From Pholiota molesta (lineage: Eukaryota; Basidiomycota; Agaricomycetes; Agaricales; Strophariaceae), in NCBI GenBank assembly GCA_014925825.1, contig JACGCK010000054.1, positions 186,001 to 250,000 of the forward strand: DNA of 64,000 bases. The letters are read 5' to 3'. The translations under genes and the position numbers were made by a program. The notes under the pieces are model-generated. The model saw nothing but the letters and a program-made list of their open reading frames with translations. It searched no databases and had not been told where the DNA came from. Positions within the stretch are counted from its first letter, which is position 1; the number at the start of each line of letters is the position of its first letter. Below, piece after piece: positions 12,116 through 23,478 of the stretch.

Positions 12116-13029
12116 GGTATTAAACTATACTATGTACTTAATACTTGAATATATAATTTGTTTGAACAAGCCTTTTTCGTTTGAACAAGATTTATTGGTT
12201 TAAACAGGTTTAAACGGGTTTGAACTTTATCTAACAGTAAAAGACTCTGATTAAAAATTGTTGTGTTTAATCATGTTTAAACAGTGTTAACACGTTCAAA
12301 CGAAATTCTATGGGTAAGGCGAGGTTTAAACGAAGTCTACCTGGTTACGGAAATTGCCGACCCTAGTCGTTCAACTGGAAACGTCGCAGTGTTTTAAGAC
12401 TCAGACCGTTTCTGCCTTAGCAATGTTTTGGCCGCAGTCGAACTCTCAATATTGTTGGAGCCGGCAATGGGTTATTTCTTTTAGTCTTTCTATTTCATGG
12501 TCCATTGAGGCGCTTCGACAGGCGCTGACGTTGGGTTTACGATCATACGCGCGCATGGAATCCAAACCTTCAAGTTGCAAGGTTCCAACTTTGGTAAAGT
12601 TTTCGTCCTGGCTGCCGGCGTGGTGAAGGGATGAAGTCTCTGGACAACAGACGTTGTCTTGAAGCGCGCAAGGCAATTGTGGATTTATGACCTGCAGCAT
12701 GTGTAAGGGTGATTGTTAGCACTGTTATAGATAGAGGCTTGAAGCTGAAGCGCGATGGTTTTCTGAATCGAGGACAGCTCGTTGGGAAAGCGGGATATCG
12801 AGTCTCAAGGTACACTCGACTCGATGAAGGGAGATGGAGAATGTGTCGGATATATTGTCAAATCAGTTAGAAGTGATGAGCTGTTGAATTCTCATTTTCG
12901 CAATAGCTGTTCCGGGTTCAACGAAATACTCTTGCAACGACTTATTCCTTGATTCAGACTTTGGATAGGGATGATCGATGAAGTATGGACTATCCTATTT
13001 TGAGTCCCGACGAAGCTTATAAAATATCA

Positions 13030-13205
13030 CCGAAACTCGGAATGCCGGCGTCCGGATGTTGGATGGTGTCACCGTGTTGTGCGCATCTGTCAATGAACTT
13101 CTAAATCTATTATCGTAGCACGCCATGGCTAATCAGACGCTATAATTACACTATCCTCGTAAGGGAATATCTAAATATAACCTACATCTTCAATGGTCAG
13201 AAAAA
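13030..13205. repeat. Dispersed repeat R1, partial copy
   Basis: Shares the 3' part of the repeats at 21540-22770 and 30740-31350: the order is a GAACTTGGG/CGGAATG-like start, a GTTGTGCGCA word, a GGCATAAAT-like word, and the closing AATATCTAAATATAACCTA. The flanking 12343-13312 segment holds no recognisable gene. Confidence 0.65.
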
Positions 13206-13312
13206 CGCTGTTTTTGGCATGTCCGAGTCCAGCGGCGACTTCCATCGGTGCTTAAAAGTATTCCGCTCTAACCATTCTACTCTATTGAAGCCATATCTGT
13301 CTACTTTACGTA

Positions 13313-15052
13313 CTATAACATAGCCAAAGCCCTTTGGAGATCATCGTTCGTTGAAGTTTTCCAAGTCCATTCCCAACCTTTTTCGATCGACCTTCCCAAT
13401 TCTGCTAATTTGTGTGGGGTACAATGTCCCCTTCTTGAATGTCATCGAATGCAGGAATATTGAGCTCGTATCTACGACCCTGCTGTCTACTTGCTTTGAC
13501 AACAAAATTGCCAAAGGGCTGACGGATCGAGTTGTATGCTTCGGTAATTCGAGATATTGGATAGCCCTGGGAAATTCCTTTCGCTAGCAAATTTGCCAGA
13601 ACATAAGCATCCTGTCGATATAAGTTAATACGACACTTCAGTCGATAGCCAAATTGAGGGTACCTCGATTGCTTGTGCTGCGCCGTTTCCTAAATGCGGA
13701 GCCGTTGCATGGGCCTGCATGAAAGTATAAATTTGATGTAGGACAATCATGATCAATCAGCGTACCGCGTCACCCAGAAGGAAAACGGAATCGGATGCAT
13801 ATCTTTCAAGTGGCCCCACAGTTTGGATGGCCCATTTGGATGGCCTGCTAATATGCTACAGTTGGAAGAAAATAAAAATTCAACACTGTACCCATATGAA
13901 CAGGCAGCGCACCTTTACGACGCACTGCACGTCGTCCTCCCAGCCTGCATACATGGATGCTCTATCGTCCTCTGAGAGGTGGACAACCATTGGACCACTC
14001 AGCTGAGTACCCTCTTTGCTAGGATCAGATATAAACTGGATGGTGTTTATATATCTGCCCTGTAAAATCGGGTACATAACAATATGCTGGTACAAATTCT
14101 GAGTCACGATGTAACCTAAGGCCAATCAAGAAATCAGGTACCTTATTTTTACCGCAGTACTATTGAAAAAAGGGTAAGTCATGCGTTTCAAATAAGAGCA
14201 AGATACGATTACACACCACCATCGGTTTTTGTAAGCCTGGATGGTCCGGGGAATCTTTCTTGATAAACTCAGCCTCAACCAGACTGCGATACACCATAGT
14301 GCCCGTCCATGTAGGATGGGAATGCTTTGCGTCACCGTTTCCGTTATCCAAGAAACTTTTGCGGACAGCAGAATTAACTCCATCGGCACCTACGAGGAGG
14401 TCGCAGGTCGCCTTTCTGCCGTTTGAGAACAATAATTCAATACCATTCGACGTTTTGGTGTATTTCTCTAAACGGTGGCAGAAATGAAAGCGGACGGAAG
14501 ACGAAGTATGGTCCATGAGAACTTCTTGGATGTCAGCTCTATGGAAGGCTCTGGGTCCACCTGCATCGAATAATTAGCCTTGCATGCGGCTAGCTTATTT
14601 ATTCAATGCACTACGTACCGGAGAGGTGGACATCTACAATTGGGGTTCCTTGTCTCTGATCGCTTTTCCTGTATGAAAACCCAAGTACTAGTAAAAGCGT
14701 TAAAAGACCACCTAGCGATAAAGTAGGGTGAGCATCAGACCTGGTTCTCCTTTTAGAGCCGCCTCGCTAGGCGGAGAACATTCAGATAATGGTTTCTCGA
14801 GGCCCAATTTTGTCAGGACATCCCATGCCCGAGGCCAAACAGTAATTCCTGCACCAACTTGGGCCAGCTTTGTTGCGGCTTCATATATGTCGATTTCGAC
14901 CACGTCATTTAGACCAAGTTTATTGAGTGCCACCGCCAGAGATAAACCACCGATACCGCCTCCACTGTAAGGTCACTGAGTCTCCAATTTAGGGTCAATA
15001 GATTATTGAGAACATACACAATGGCCAGACGTGTCCTTGGTAAGATAGTCAT
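13313..15052 (-). CDS. FAD-dependent aromatic monooxygenase (salicylate hydroxylase / UbiH-type)
   Basis: Group A flavoprotein hydroxylase that would oxygenate, and possibly decarboxylate, an aromatic substrate with NAD(P)H. ATG at 15052 (MTILPRTR). The first intron splits the FAD-binding GxGxxG, giving VGGGIGGLSLA. Further motifs: the DG motif in DLLVGADGVNSAVRK (about 14400-14360) and the second FAD motif GDAAHATAPHLGNGAAQAIED, assembled from exons near 13770-13620. The family-typical end (KGWEWTWKTS, stop at 13313) lies in a frame one base off from the preceding exon, which otherwise stops at 13405; one extra T in the TTT at 13409 would restore it. It faces the same way as the two UbiA prenyltransferases downstream, suggesting joint use on a phenolic acid. 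About 440 residues, normal for the family. Confidence 0.88.
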
Positions 15053-16804
15053 TGAGGAAGTCTGCGAGAATGTAGTTGAATATCTAGTATGGGATATGAG
15101 ATTGCAGGTGTCGCGTATAATCGAGAGTCTCACTTGTGGCAGTCTTATAAAAATTTGTCTCGGGGCATTTTCTTAATTCACTTGCACGAGCAATTGGGAA
15201 TATACGAAGAGTGTCAGATCTTGTGAAAGGTGTTTGCGATAATCAGTTTGATTTCAGTTTGGAAAACTCACATTGAATTGCCCGGTCTTAAACTTGATGG
15301 AGCTTTAACATTGAGGTTAGTTCTATCTACATTTGCTTAACCTGTTGCTGTCTTGCGGTCGTCGATTGGGCCTAGAGTAACCACTCTTAACGTCGATTAC
15401 ATGAAACATCGGTCTAGTTCAAAGCTCCAATGTACGGTCGACTCGGAGCGCTGAGCACTCGAGCGGCGTACGTCGAAACAGTGGTGTTGATCTCTGCGTG
15501 AATTCGAAAGTACCAGAAATCTGTGCCTACACCCAGAACTCACTTTCTAATAGGGAATATTTAATCCCGAAAGCTTTGCGACCAATTCCAGCGGATCTGT
15601 TGCCAAAAGGATTAGATACCAGTAGATTGACGCGCAGCTTGGCCATAGCAAATTTTCCGGTTAAAACCTTCCGAGCGCGTACGCTGGATACCGTGACTCC
15701 TGCACGGTGCATTTGGCAGAACGCCAAATTTTAGATCAAGCCATTGCTGGTCCGTCGTACACGGCAGCCCAATGCACTCGCAATTCACTTGCGCACTTCC
15801 CATGTCCATTTCTCTGAATCAGTGACTAGTCGCGTGGTGCACTACTGGCAGGCTGACCTATACGTCGTCTACAACCCTGTAATGCACTGTGCAGTACCAA
15901 GAAACTAGACCCAGTAGCATGCACATTTCCTGTGCTCGGTCTCCGTATAATAGGTTTAACTATACTATATTGATCTAACATTCTGATCAATCGAGACAGT
16001 ATCATTACACTCACACACATGCGCACAGTCTAAAGCTTCTAAATCAGGGTACTACAACCATCGTGTGCTATATTAGTTTTCTTGAACATGATCAAGTTGA
16101 CTCTAAAAGGGGCGCTGAGGGTTAAATCCATTTTACCAACGGAACGGAAGGGCACCGGTTGATATTCAATGCCAACGTCCGCACGATTCGCGAAGCTTAT
16201 GATAAATATAGTCATCTCACCATTCATCACTTCGAACGAGCGCCACTAGGCCATAAGTAAAATGACCTTGGTCCAGCCCTGTATGAACGGGTTCCTGAAT
16301 CATTTAGATGTAGCTTTATCTACGTTGATAACAGTTAAGTATATTCAATCTATCAGAAAGTATCATGAGCAAAAAGTCCGGCAATGAGACCATGGATTAA
16401 ACGAGAGGTCGGGCGGTATTCGCTTGGGGTAGGTAGAAGGATAGTTGTCGAAGACGTGGAGTCAGTAGATAAAAAGACTAAGATTGATATTGAGGGAGTA
16501 AGCCCATTTACCATCACTAGCGAGTCCGTATTTGGCGGAGGAGGGGTTCTGCGTACATCAATAACCAATGGTCTTTTAGGTGGTAGGACTCAGTATTGAC
16601 ATGATTAACATGGGACATGTTGGAGACATGGGCAGTTAATGAAAAGAATGTCAAGATTTGACTTGTTCAGGAGGTTTTTATTCAGAACATGTACTACATA
16701 TTTAATCATCCTGACATCTAAAAAATCTATACAGTGATCTGTGAACATGGGTACCATAAATCCTTTCAAACTTCGTCGGCACATCTACAACGTGCCAAGA
16801 TTTA
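15053..16804. other. Intergenic region
   Basis: About 1.75 kb without a recognisable gene. A plus-strand open frame at 16384-16599 and its minus-strand shadow show no domain. Probably decayed repeat sequence. Confidence 0.45.
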
Positions 16805-18220
16805 TCAATACGGAAGAACTTTGAGATAATCAATCAACATTCCAGCAAAGACGATGAATCCAAGCTGAAGCCCGTTGGACTGCGCGGGCAGATTCAGTAT
16901 GCATCTTGACACAGAACTAAGAAAACGTTACTAACTGCAAATTTATTCCAACAATCGTCCGGATCATTGTCGTCCAAGGTAACGAGCTGCCACATAAGAT
17001 GCAAAGCTCCTCCTCCGACGGAAAAAATGTAATAGGGCCGCTCCTGGTGGTTCAAATATCCCGCGCCAGCAATGCCAGCCACGAATGCGGCGGCAAATAT
17101 AGCCAAGATGGGGCGAACATAGCTGCCAAATAGCAAGGCAGTTGATTTGATGCCTGCATTAGCATCGTCTTTTTTGTCCTATTCGAATGAATTTGTTAGA
17201 CTTGAGCAATATATAAAAGGTTCAACTTACTTGGCAGCCGTATATGGTATCACAGACCACCGTCCAGCTATACTGAGAGTCAGATATGCCATGCTTGAAA
17301 TAGAAAAAATATGCCAAATAGTACCAGACACTCCCCGCAAAGAATACGATGGGAACCCTATAATCCTCGTCCCTAACTCGAAGAACCCACACCACAATAA
17401 ATCCCCAATTCGCGGCGAGACCTAATGAGAAGGCGTCAGAAGTATAATCCAACAGCAGAGTAAACGGTCGAACCTAACCAGGCTTGGGGCCAATAGGTCA
17501 GACGCTTCATGAGTGGATATAATCCATGAAGAGGGAAGATCCCAAAGAGTCCAACCAAGAAACTGTAGGCAGAACATAAGTTCAGTTTGGATCCGCAGAA
17601 AGCAAACGACTCGCATAAAGAGATCCTCAGTGGATGCAAGGAATGCTATGCAGATGCCAACTTCGATAGACAGACATGTAATTGCACCGCCCAAGGAAAT
17701 GGCGCCTGATGCAAGTGGTCTGTTCTTTGATCTTTCTGCGTAAAATTTAAAGGAGAATACTCAGAGCAATCTGCTTATAGGTAGTAAAAAACACTCATAC
17801 CAACTGATATCATAAACAAGAAAATCAGTAATTGAACGCTACAAGAAAAAACTAATTACCTTTGCGATCTAGCTCGCGATCACATATATCGTTTATGACG
17901 CAAGCGGCGGCATGAACTAGAGTGCTCAGCAAGGCAATCACTGCAAGAGTCCATCCGTAATCGTGCAAGGGCTGCTTCGTACGGTAAGCGGTCATAGTGA
18001 GCGCCCAGGCTACAACGCGCGATGGTGTTCAGCTGGAGAAATTAGAGCAAATTGATGGATGTCGCTCACCGCAGGGCCAGAAACCGAGTAGCTCGCCCAC
18101 CGGGAACTTGTGGAGACGATTGAGCTGATAATAGAGTGCAAAGCGGGAGCGATTATCCTCGGCGTCTGGTCGTGGTGCATTTGGCTTGAGTAAAGGAGTA
18201 GTTTGAGTAGCTTCGGACAT
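16805..18220 (-). CDS. UbiA-family aromatic prenyltransferase, copy 1
   Basis: Integral membrane enzyme that transfers a prenyl chain from a diphosphate to an aromatic acceptor, 4-hydroxybenzoate in the best-known members. ATG at 18220 (MSEATQTTPL); stop at 16805. Seven or so exons give a product of about 310 residues with eight or nine predicted membrane helices. The first Mg-diphosphate motif is NDICDRELD (about 17900-17870), the second is DKKDDANAGIKSTA (about 17160-17120), with YPLMKRLTYWPQAWLG between them. The conserved stretch DRKVERSKNRPLASG requires a 3-nt exon at 17801-17803 between introns of 56 and 65 nt. The intron 17563-17614 starts with GC (GCGAGT) instead of GT. Copy 2 at 23479 shares all this architecture. 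A TACAAAAG word about 50 bp upstream is conserved between the copies. Confidence 0.9.
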
Positions 18221-21200
18221 TTCGCAATGTGTACTCCAAGTGAGCTCTTACTGTGGGTCTTTTGTAGTTACTCATGTTGGTTTTATTACAAACACGCACT
18301 TTTCTTGAATCACTTCTTAGAAATAACCGTGTAACCTGTATGTACTTAAACAGTTTAAACACGAAGACACCTGTCCATCCTTCTCCATCTCATGGTTGAT
18401 ATATAGCCGTGGATGATCGGGGTCTAAATAAATGACGCTAAGTTTATGCATTCTGGTCTCCCAAGGGGCAGGAAAAATCTGGATAAGCGTGGTCCAGTTT
18501 TACAGAAACCCGAACTCTACGCGGTGAAATTTTGGAAGACTGAGCGCTGAGCACAGACTATAAATAAACTTGCTACTTACATATCAAAGATTGCTTTTGA
18601 ACTTTAAGGTTGCTCATGAGAGCAAATACAGCATGGCTCGGTAACGTCACTCATGCCATCATGTACATGTCTAAATTAACAACATCTTCAGCGCCAGACT
18701 TCGTGTCAATGATGCCCGCACATTCCGATAGCTGACTGAATATTATTGAAGTCTTCCCCCTATTGGAAAAATGTGGTTTAGGAGACTTTTTAAGATATAA
18801 ATATGCCTCCGCGTTGCGCTCAGTGGATTAACTGGGAAGTCCAAAATATACTTTCGACACAAACATCTGGGTTTCCTTCAGAATCGCAAGTTGGCCTTGG
18901 CGCGAGATGCGAGGCGTACTTGCAAGCAACGATCGGCTTTACGAGAGCGACATAAAGGCACCAAGCGACCGAAGCGAGCGCTTGCTCCGAGCTTAGGAGG
19001 CTTACCTTTATTTTCACGCTAGCATATCTGACTGAAGGGGTACCTCAATGCATCATTTGCGCGAGAAAAATTGAAAGCCGGCAGGCTTTCAGCCTGGCAG
19101 AAAGTCACTTACGGAAGCCAGCCGAGCTGCAATTCCCAATTCTTAAGAGTCCTGCGACGCATCCAGTGAGATTGATTCCATATATTCGTGGAGGCAGGGC
19201 GGATGGCGCTGAAAATATAAAGACGATGAAGACGGAGGCATTGTATGGGTCCGGGCCAGGAAGGACAGGCGCCATGCCACGGCCGGGCCGAGATGAAGAG
19301 GAAACGGGGGAGGACATAACGAGTCCTGCGACGCATCCAACAAGTCTAGCCCCCGCGTTTGGTAGGATCTGAGTGCGAGAAGTCAGGCCATCAGGGATAA
19401 AGCAAGGATGATCGGATGAGGCCTGAGGTCGAAAGAACTGCGTGGGCCTGCGATGAGCTTGCCGTTCGGCAGCACACTGGACACAATCCGGAGCCGGGTG
19501 ATGGTGCGAAGCGGGGCATGCAGATATCGTAGAGGAAATGGCAAAGAGCGGGGGGCAAATGCAGGTGCGAGCGCGAGGCGCAGACGAGAGGTGCAGGTTT
19601 GCAGGTGGGATGAGTTCTTAGCATTCTTCTCGCAAAATACGAGCTAAGAAATCAGCAGATACTGCATTCATGATTCCATGGTTCCACACCATCCCGTTCC
19701 CCTCTTGGGGTATCGCCCAGTCTATGCCTAGCGCCCGCACTTTAGTGCCATGCCGTGCGTCAATGCGCCCGCACCCACTCCCATGCTTCGCGCCTGCTTT
19801 CTGCTACCGCGCCCTGCTACTGCACCCCACCGCGCCATCCTCACTATAGATGGCTGCGACGGCACCTCATACTTGTACCACATAGCCGCTCATCACCCTG
19901 CTCCGCAGCCAAAAATACACCCGTTCTGGTAGGGCAGTTCGGAGTTCGCTCCCTTCTCGAGATGTCTCGGCGCTGGCAAGTCGTGACGTGGTGACGAACT
20001 CGTCCTGAAGCTTGAAGGCGGTTCTCCGTGGTGAATATGTGATAGGCAATAAGTCGTGAAATTGGGCACACCATCCTTCAGGATAGTTCTACCATAATGG
20101 TTTGAACTTCGAGAGTGGGACTACCGTTTTCCAACCAGCAGACAGTCCTGATATAGAGCAGCTTCAGCAGAGTCAGTTCAACCTTCAAGTGCCAGCCTGG
20201 CGGCCGTCCGAGCCACAACTGCGCCATCATATGCGGCAAACAGAACCATGCTGGCATCGATTGGACCAGTATAGATGCGGAGGAGGGAATGGAGATGAGT
20301 TTTGAAATTCTTGACCATTGAACGCGCTGGTTCAACGTTCTGAAAGGTTCTGAACTTGCATTGAACGGAGAGCCGACTTACATAACATGCATCAGGTTAG
20401 GGTTAGAATGCGTAGGGCTATTCTCGGAGCTCCGGCCCCATTTCCTTCTCTTACCACAACTACCCTCGCCCTCCGATTGTCATCATATTTGCCCTCTCTC
20501 CACACTTTCTGGTACTAATCTACTGCCTATACACGGCTGATATCGATACTACGACGCCGCGTAGACAACGTCAAGGCCGCCATTCGCTGCTATACAGGAG
20601 TCTTTACATCTGCTCACCTGGACGCCACTGGTCGCGAATGACGCCCTCCTGCGAAGTTGGACTTATGTCCTATTTCTTACATCTATCGCGAATGGCTCGT
20701 CCTGGCATAAATTGGGACCATACTTACTCAGCGCCGTAGAGCATGTCTGTCAGCTCGTCATTATGGTCTTTGCGGTGGCGTCGTAGTTGTTATTCCAGCC
20801 TATGCTGATCTAGGTAACCCGAGATAACGATGCACTCATAAATCACCGACTGTCAGCTTGTGTCATAGGATGGACAAATGGTCAAAGCGTCGGTCCAGTC
20901 ACCAATCCCGCTATTGACGACATGCATTTGCTGTAAGTTTGCGTATCCATTTGTGTTCACAATTCTCATCAGCGAATCTGTCGGATTCTCCACCATCATC
21001 GCAGTATGAACTGGCTGTACTTTCCCAGATGTGTGACGGCTATCGTTTAGGAGCCGTTGCGAATCTGCGCTTGATCATGGAGTTGACCAACAGTGATACT
21101 TCCGGCGCGTGGGCGCTGCTTGCAATCTTTTTGAAATGTGTTATTTCAAGCAATCCCAACCCTCGCGCCATTTATGACGACGACACCGATGATAAAGACC

Positions 21201-21539
21201 CAGTTGCGACGCCCTCGGGCCCCGGTCCCTGCCGTTGTCCCCGCTATCTTCAATTCCAACGTCAACTTTAGTTCGAGTTTCTACCCCGCGTACCACAAGG
21301 AGTGTGTGCGGTCCTCTCGGGCACGAAGAAAACGCAAGGAGACGAGGCCGTTTTACTGTGTTCGTAACATCCCTGCGACAAGTCGATACAGAAATAACGT
21401 AATATCCGCGTAAATGCAAGGAAGACGTTGTCTGATATCCACAATGAACATCCATTGATTAAGGTTGAACCCTGCAGACTTCACGTTATTTGACATATCT
21501 CAAACTAGTAAAACATGAGATTTCAACCAAAGCCGTGAA
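18221..21539. other. Repeat-rich intergenic region between the two UbiA copies
   Basis: About 3.3 kb without a gene I can support. It holds a 19-bp direct repeat (19147-19165 and 19321-19339) and GC-rich open frames lacking family features. The size suggests insertion of decayed mobile DNA between the duplicated genes. Confidence 0.5.
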
Positions 21540-22770
21540 TGGTGCACAAATGTAGTACGAGGGTTCAAATGTTCAAACTTTCAAATGCGGTTGTGTTTCC
21601 AGTGTCCACATCCGCGTGAATGTTCGCTGCCCGCGCCAAATGGGCTCAGCGTATGAAAACATGTAACCATTCTGGTAGAGGTAGCAATTATATAGTTTGG
21701 TCTAGATGATATCAAAACCTCTACCTTCACCCGTATCTGGTGCCCAGTTTGGACGCCGAGTGCTTTGTTCTTGAACAGGAGCTGCGTTTGTGTTATTACA
21801 TAAAATAGAATTTCGATGTATCAGCGAGCGTCTACCCGGAGCCGCTATAGCACTGTGTGCTTGTTGAATCCATCGTAAACTCCTACAGTATGCATAATTT
21901 CGCCTCGCAAAAAAGCTGTCAGGTCTATCGCTGTAATGCTATTGACAGTATTCTGGCTCTGGCCTAGAGAATCGAAGTAGATTCATTTGCTGTTTGCTTT
22001 AGGGGAACCCAGATCGAACACATTATTCATCAATCCTGCAGAGTGACGTAGGTTTGTATGTACTCTATATTACGATATGAGGGAGGCGCCGTTGCTATTT
22101 TCACTCAGATTACTAACCCGGAGGAAGGAGACGACGGGGAAGAACAAGCCACCGGCTACTTTATGCTTTATGGCATATGCAATGCGCATTGCCTCCTATA
22201 CCTCCAGCAGTGTTAATATCAAGTGTCCACAGATAATCGTAAATTTGGACGTAGAATACGTGGTTAAAAACATATGTCGCCTTGATAAAAAGCTCGCGTT
22301 TCAAGATGGGCGCTTGTATGGCATTCGAAGTGACCCTTGGAGATTGTAACAATATTACAGAGGGCTTAGATTTATCTTCGGGGTCTGGAGAACCTGAACA
22401 GCGCTAACGAATTGCGAGTTTTAATGATACACGAAATGATTGAGTGATGAGTGAGCTCGAATTGTTATCCGACCAATAGAGCGAACTTCCACAATCAGCT
22501 GTGCATGATATTTCAAGATTTCTTGACAACATGACCTTGATGATAGGAATGAAGTATGATCTTACCCATTCTGAAGTATATAGTAATATCTATCACTGAA
22601 CTTGGGGCGTTATCCTGATGCTGGATGAGGCCAGATGCTCCCATTGTGTTGTGCGCAACCGCTGAATCTTGATAAAAATCGTGTGGCATAAATTATTAGA
22701 TGCAATGATTATAGTAGTACCATCCTTATAAGGCAATATCTAAATATAACCTACGCCTTTAATGGCTAGT
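21540..22770. repeat. Dispersed repeat R1, long copy
   Basis: The left part (about 21540-21860) matches 30740-31045 (shared CAAATGCGGTT, CGCCGAGTGC, CGCTATAG words in order), and the right part (about 22570-22770) matches 31160-31350, ending in AATATCTAAATATAACCTA. About 700 bp in the middle has no counterpart in the 30.7-kb copy, so either this copy has an insertion or that one a deletion. No coding capacity seen. Confidence 0.7.
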
Positions 22771-22844
22771 CTGGCGGCGACGTTGGGCCTTGAGCTTGAG
22801 CGCTTGAGCGTTGGTCCTTCCGCTATTTGCGTGCCAATGTCGTA

Positions 22845-23330
22845 GGGAAGTGGGAAGGGATATGTCAGCAACGTACGTGGCTTAATTCTGTTTTCGAGTC
22901 TGAAGCTCGGCTCTCAAGATCTCACTGCTCACTGTCGGGACTCCATCTAGTACAAGAGGCGACGAAGAACCGTGACTATGGCAAGAACACCTTGATTTAT
23001 TGCTCCACTGAGCTAAGATGGGTTTCCTAATGTGGCATGGTAGCTAACGGGCTAAGACAACGACGGACACGCTTACGACCAGGTCTTGGGCCACAAGTCT
23101 GTATGTTTTCTCTCCATACCTTCACATCGCAGATAGTCTCTAGCTATCGTCCGTGCACACACCATGCCACCCGCTCAAAGCGTTGCTAATTTGCAGCTCT
23201 CTCTGCTAACTACGCCGCCCTTCTCTACAATGACGATGACGACAACCCCGCATAGTATCTGCCCTCGGCCCACCTTTCTACTACTCTCGTTAACACCACC
23301 AGCACACCCCACCCGCAAAAAACAAGTTGG
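22845..23330. repeat. Dispersed repeat R2, copy 1
   Basis: Diverged similarity to 36600-36960: shared GGAAAGGATGTGTCAGCAA-like start, a TGGCATGATAGCTA-like word, then a segment with GGACACG and TTACGACC, and a CTACTCTCGTTAACACCACC-like end. It lies just downstream of UbiA copy 2. No protein recognised. Confidence 0.6.
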
Positions 23331-23478
23331 TCATCCCTTCTGGCCATTAACGCCTCGTTTATATAGCTATTCAAAAGATGTACCATTTGATAACTCAAAA
23401 ATCTATACAACGATATTTGAACATGGCTCCCTTGAACCCCATCCAAATTTCGTCTAGAAGTTTACATCGTGCTAAGGT

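Larger units (their letters stand above)
10473..12342. mobile_element. 1.87-kb non-autonomous terminal-inverted-repeat element
   Basis: Bases 10473-10521 and 12294-12342 are inverted copies of one 49-bp sequence (AGGTAGACTTCGTTTAAACC at the outer end) with one mismatch. Inside the right end the similarity continues patchily (a shared TGTTTAAACATGATTAA word at about 10587 and 12270). The interior carries the 18-bp minisatellite at 10721-10999, a GC-rich segment and a perfect-like hairpin at 11494-11553. No transposase frame is recognisable, so it is non-autonomous. No convincing target-site duplication is visible, so superfamily is open and one boundary may be off or recombined. It sits in the 3' flank of DUS3. 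Confidence 0.75.

Noticed and set aside
12354..12850. Opposed open frames right of the TIR element
   Set aside because: No recognisable protein on either strand; likely decayed sequence.
19147..19339. 19-bp direct repeat (19147-19165, 19321-19339) as a target duplication
   Set aside because: The 155 bp between show no terminal structure; 19 bp is not a usual duplication length. Left as a plain repeat.
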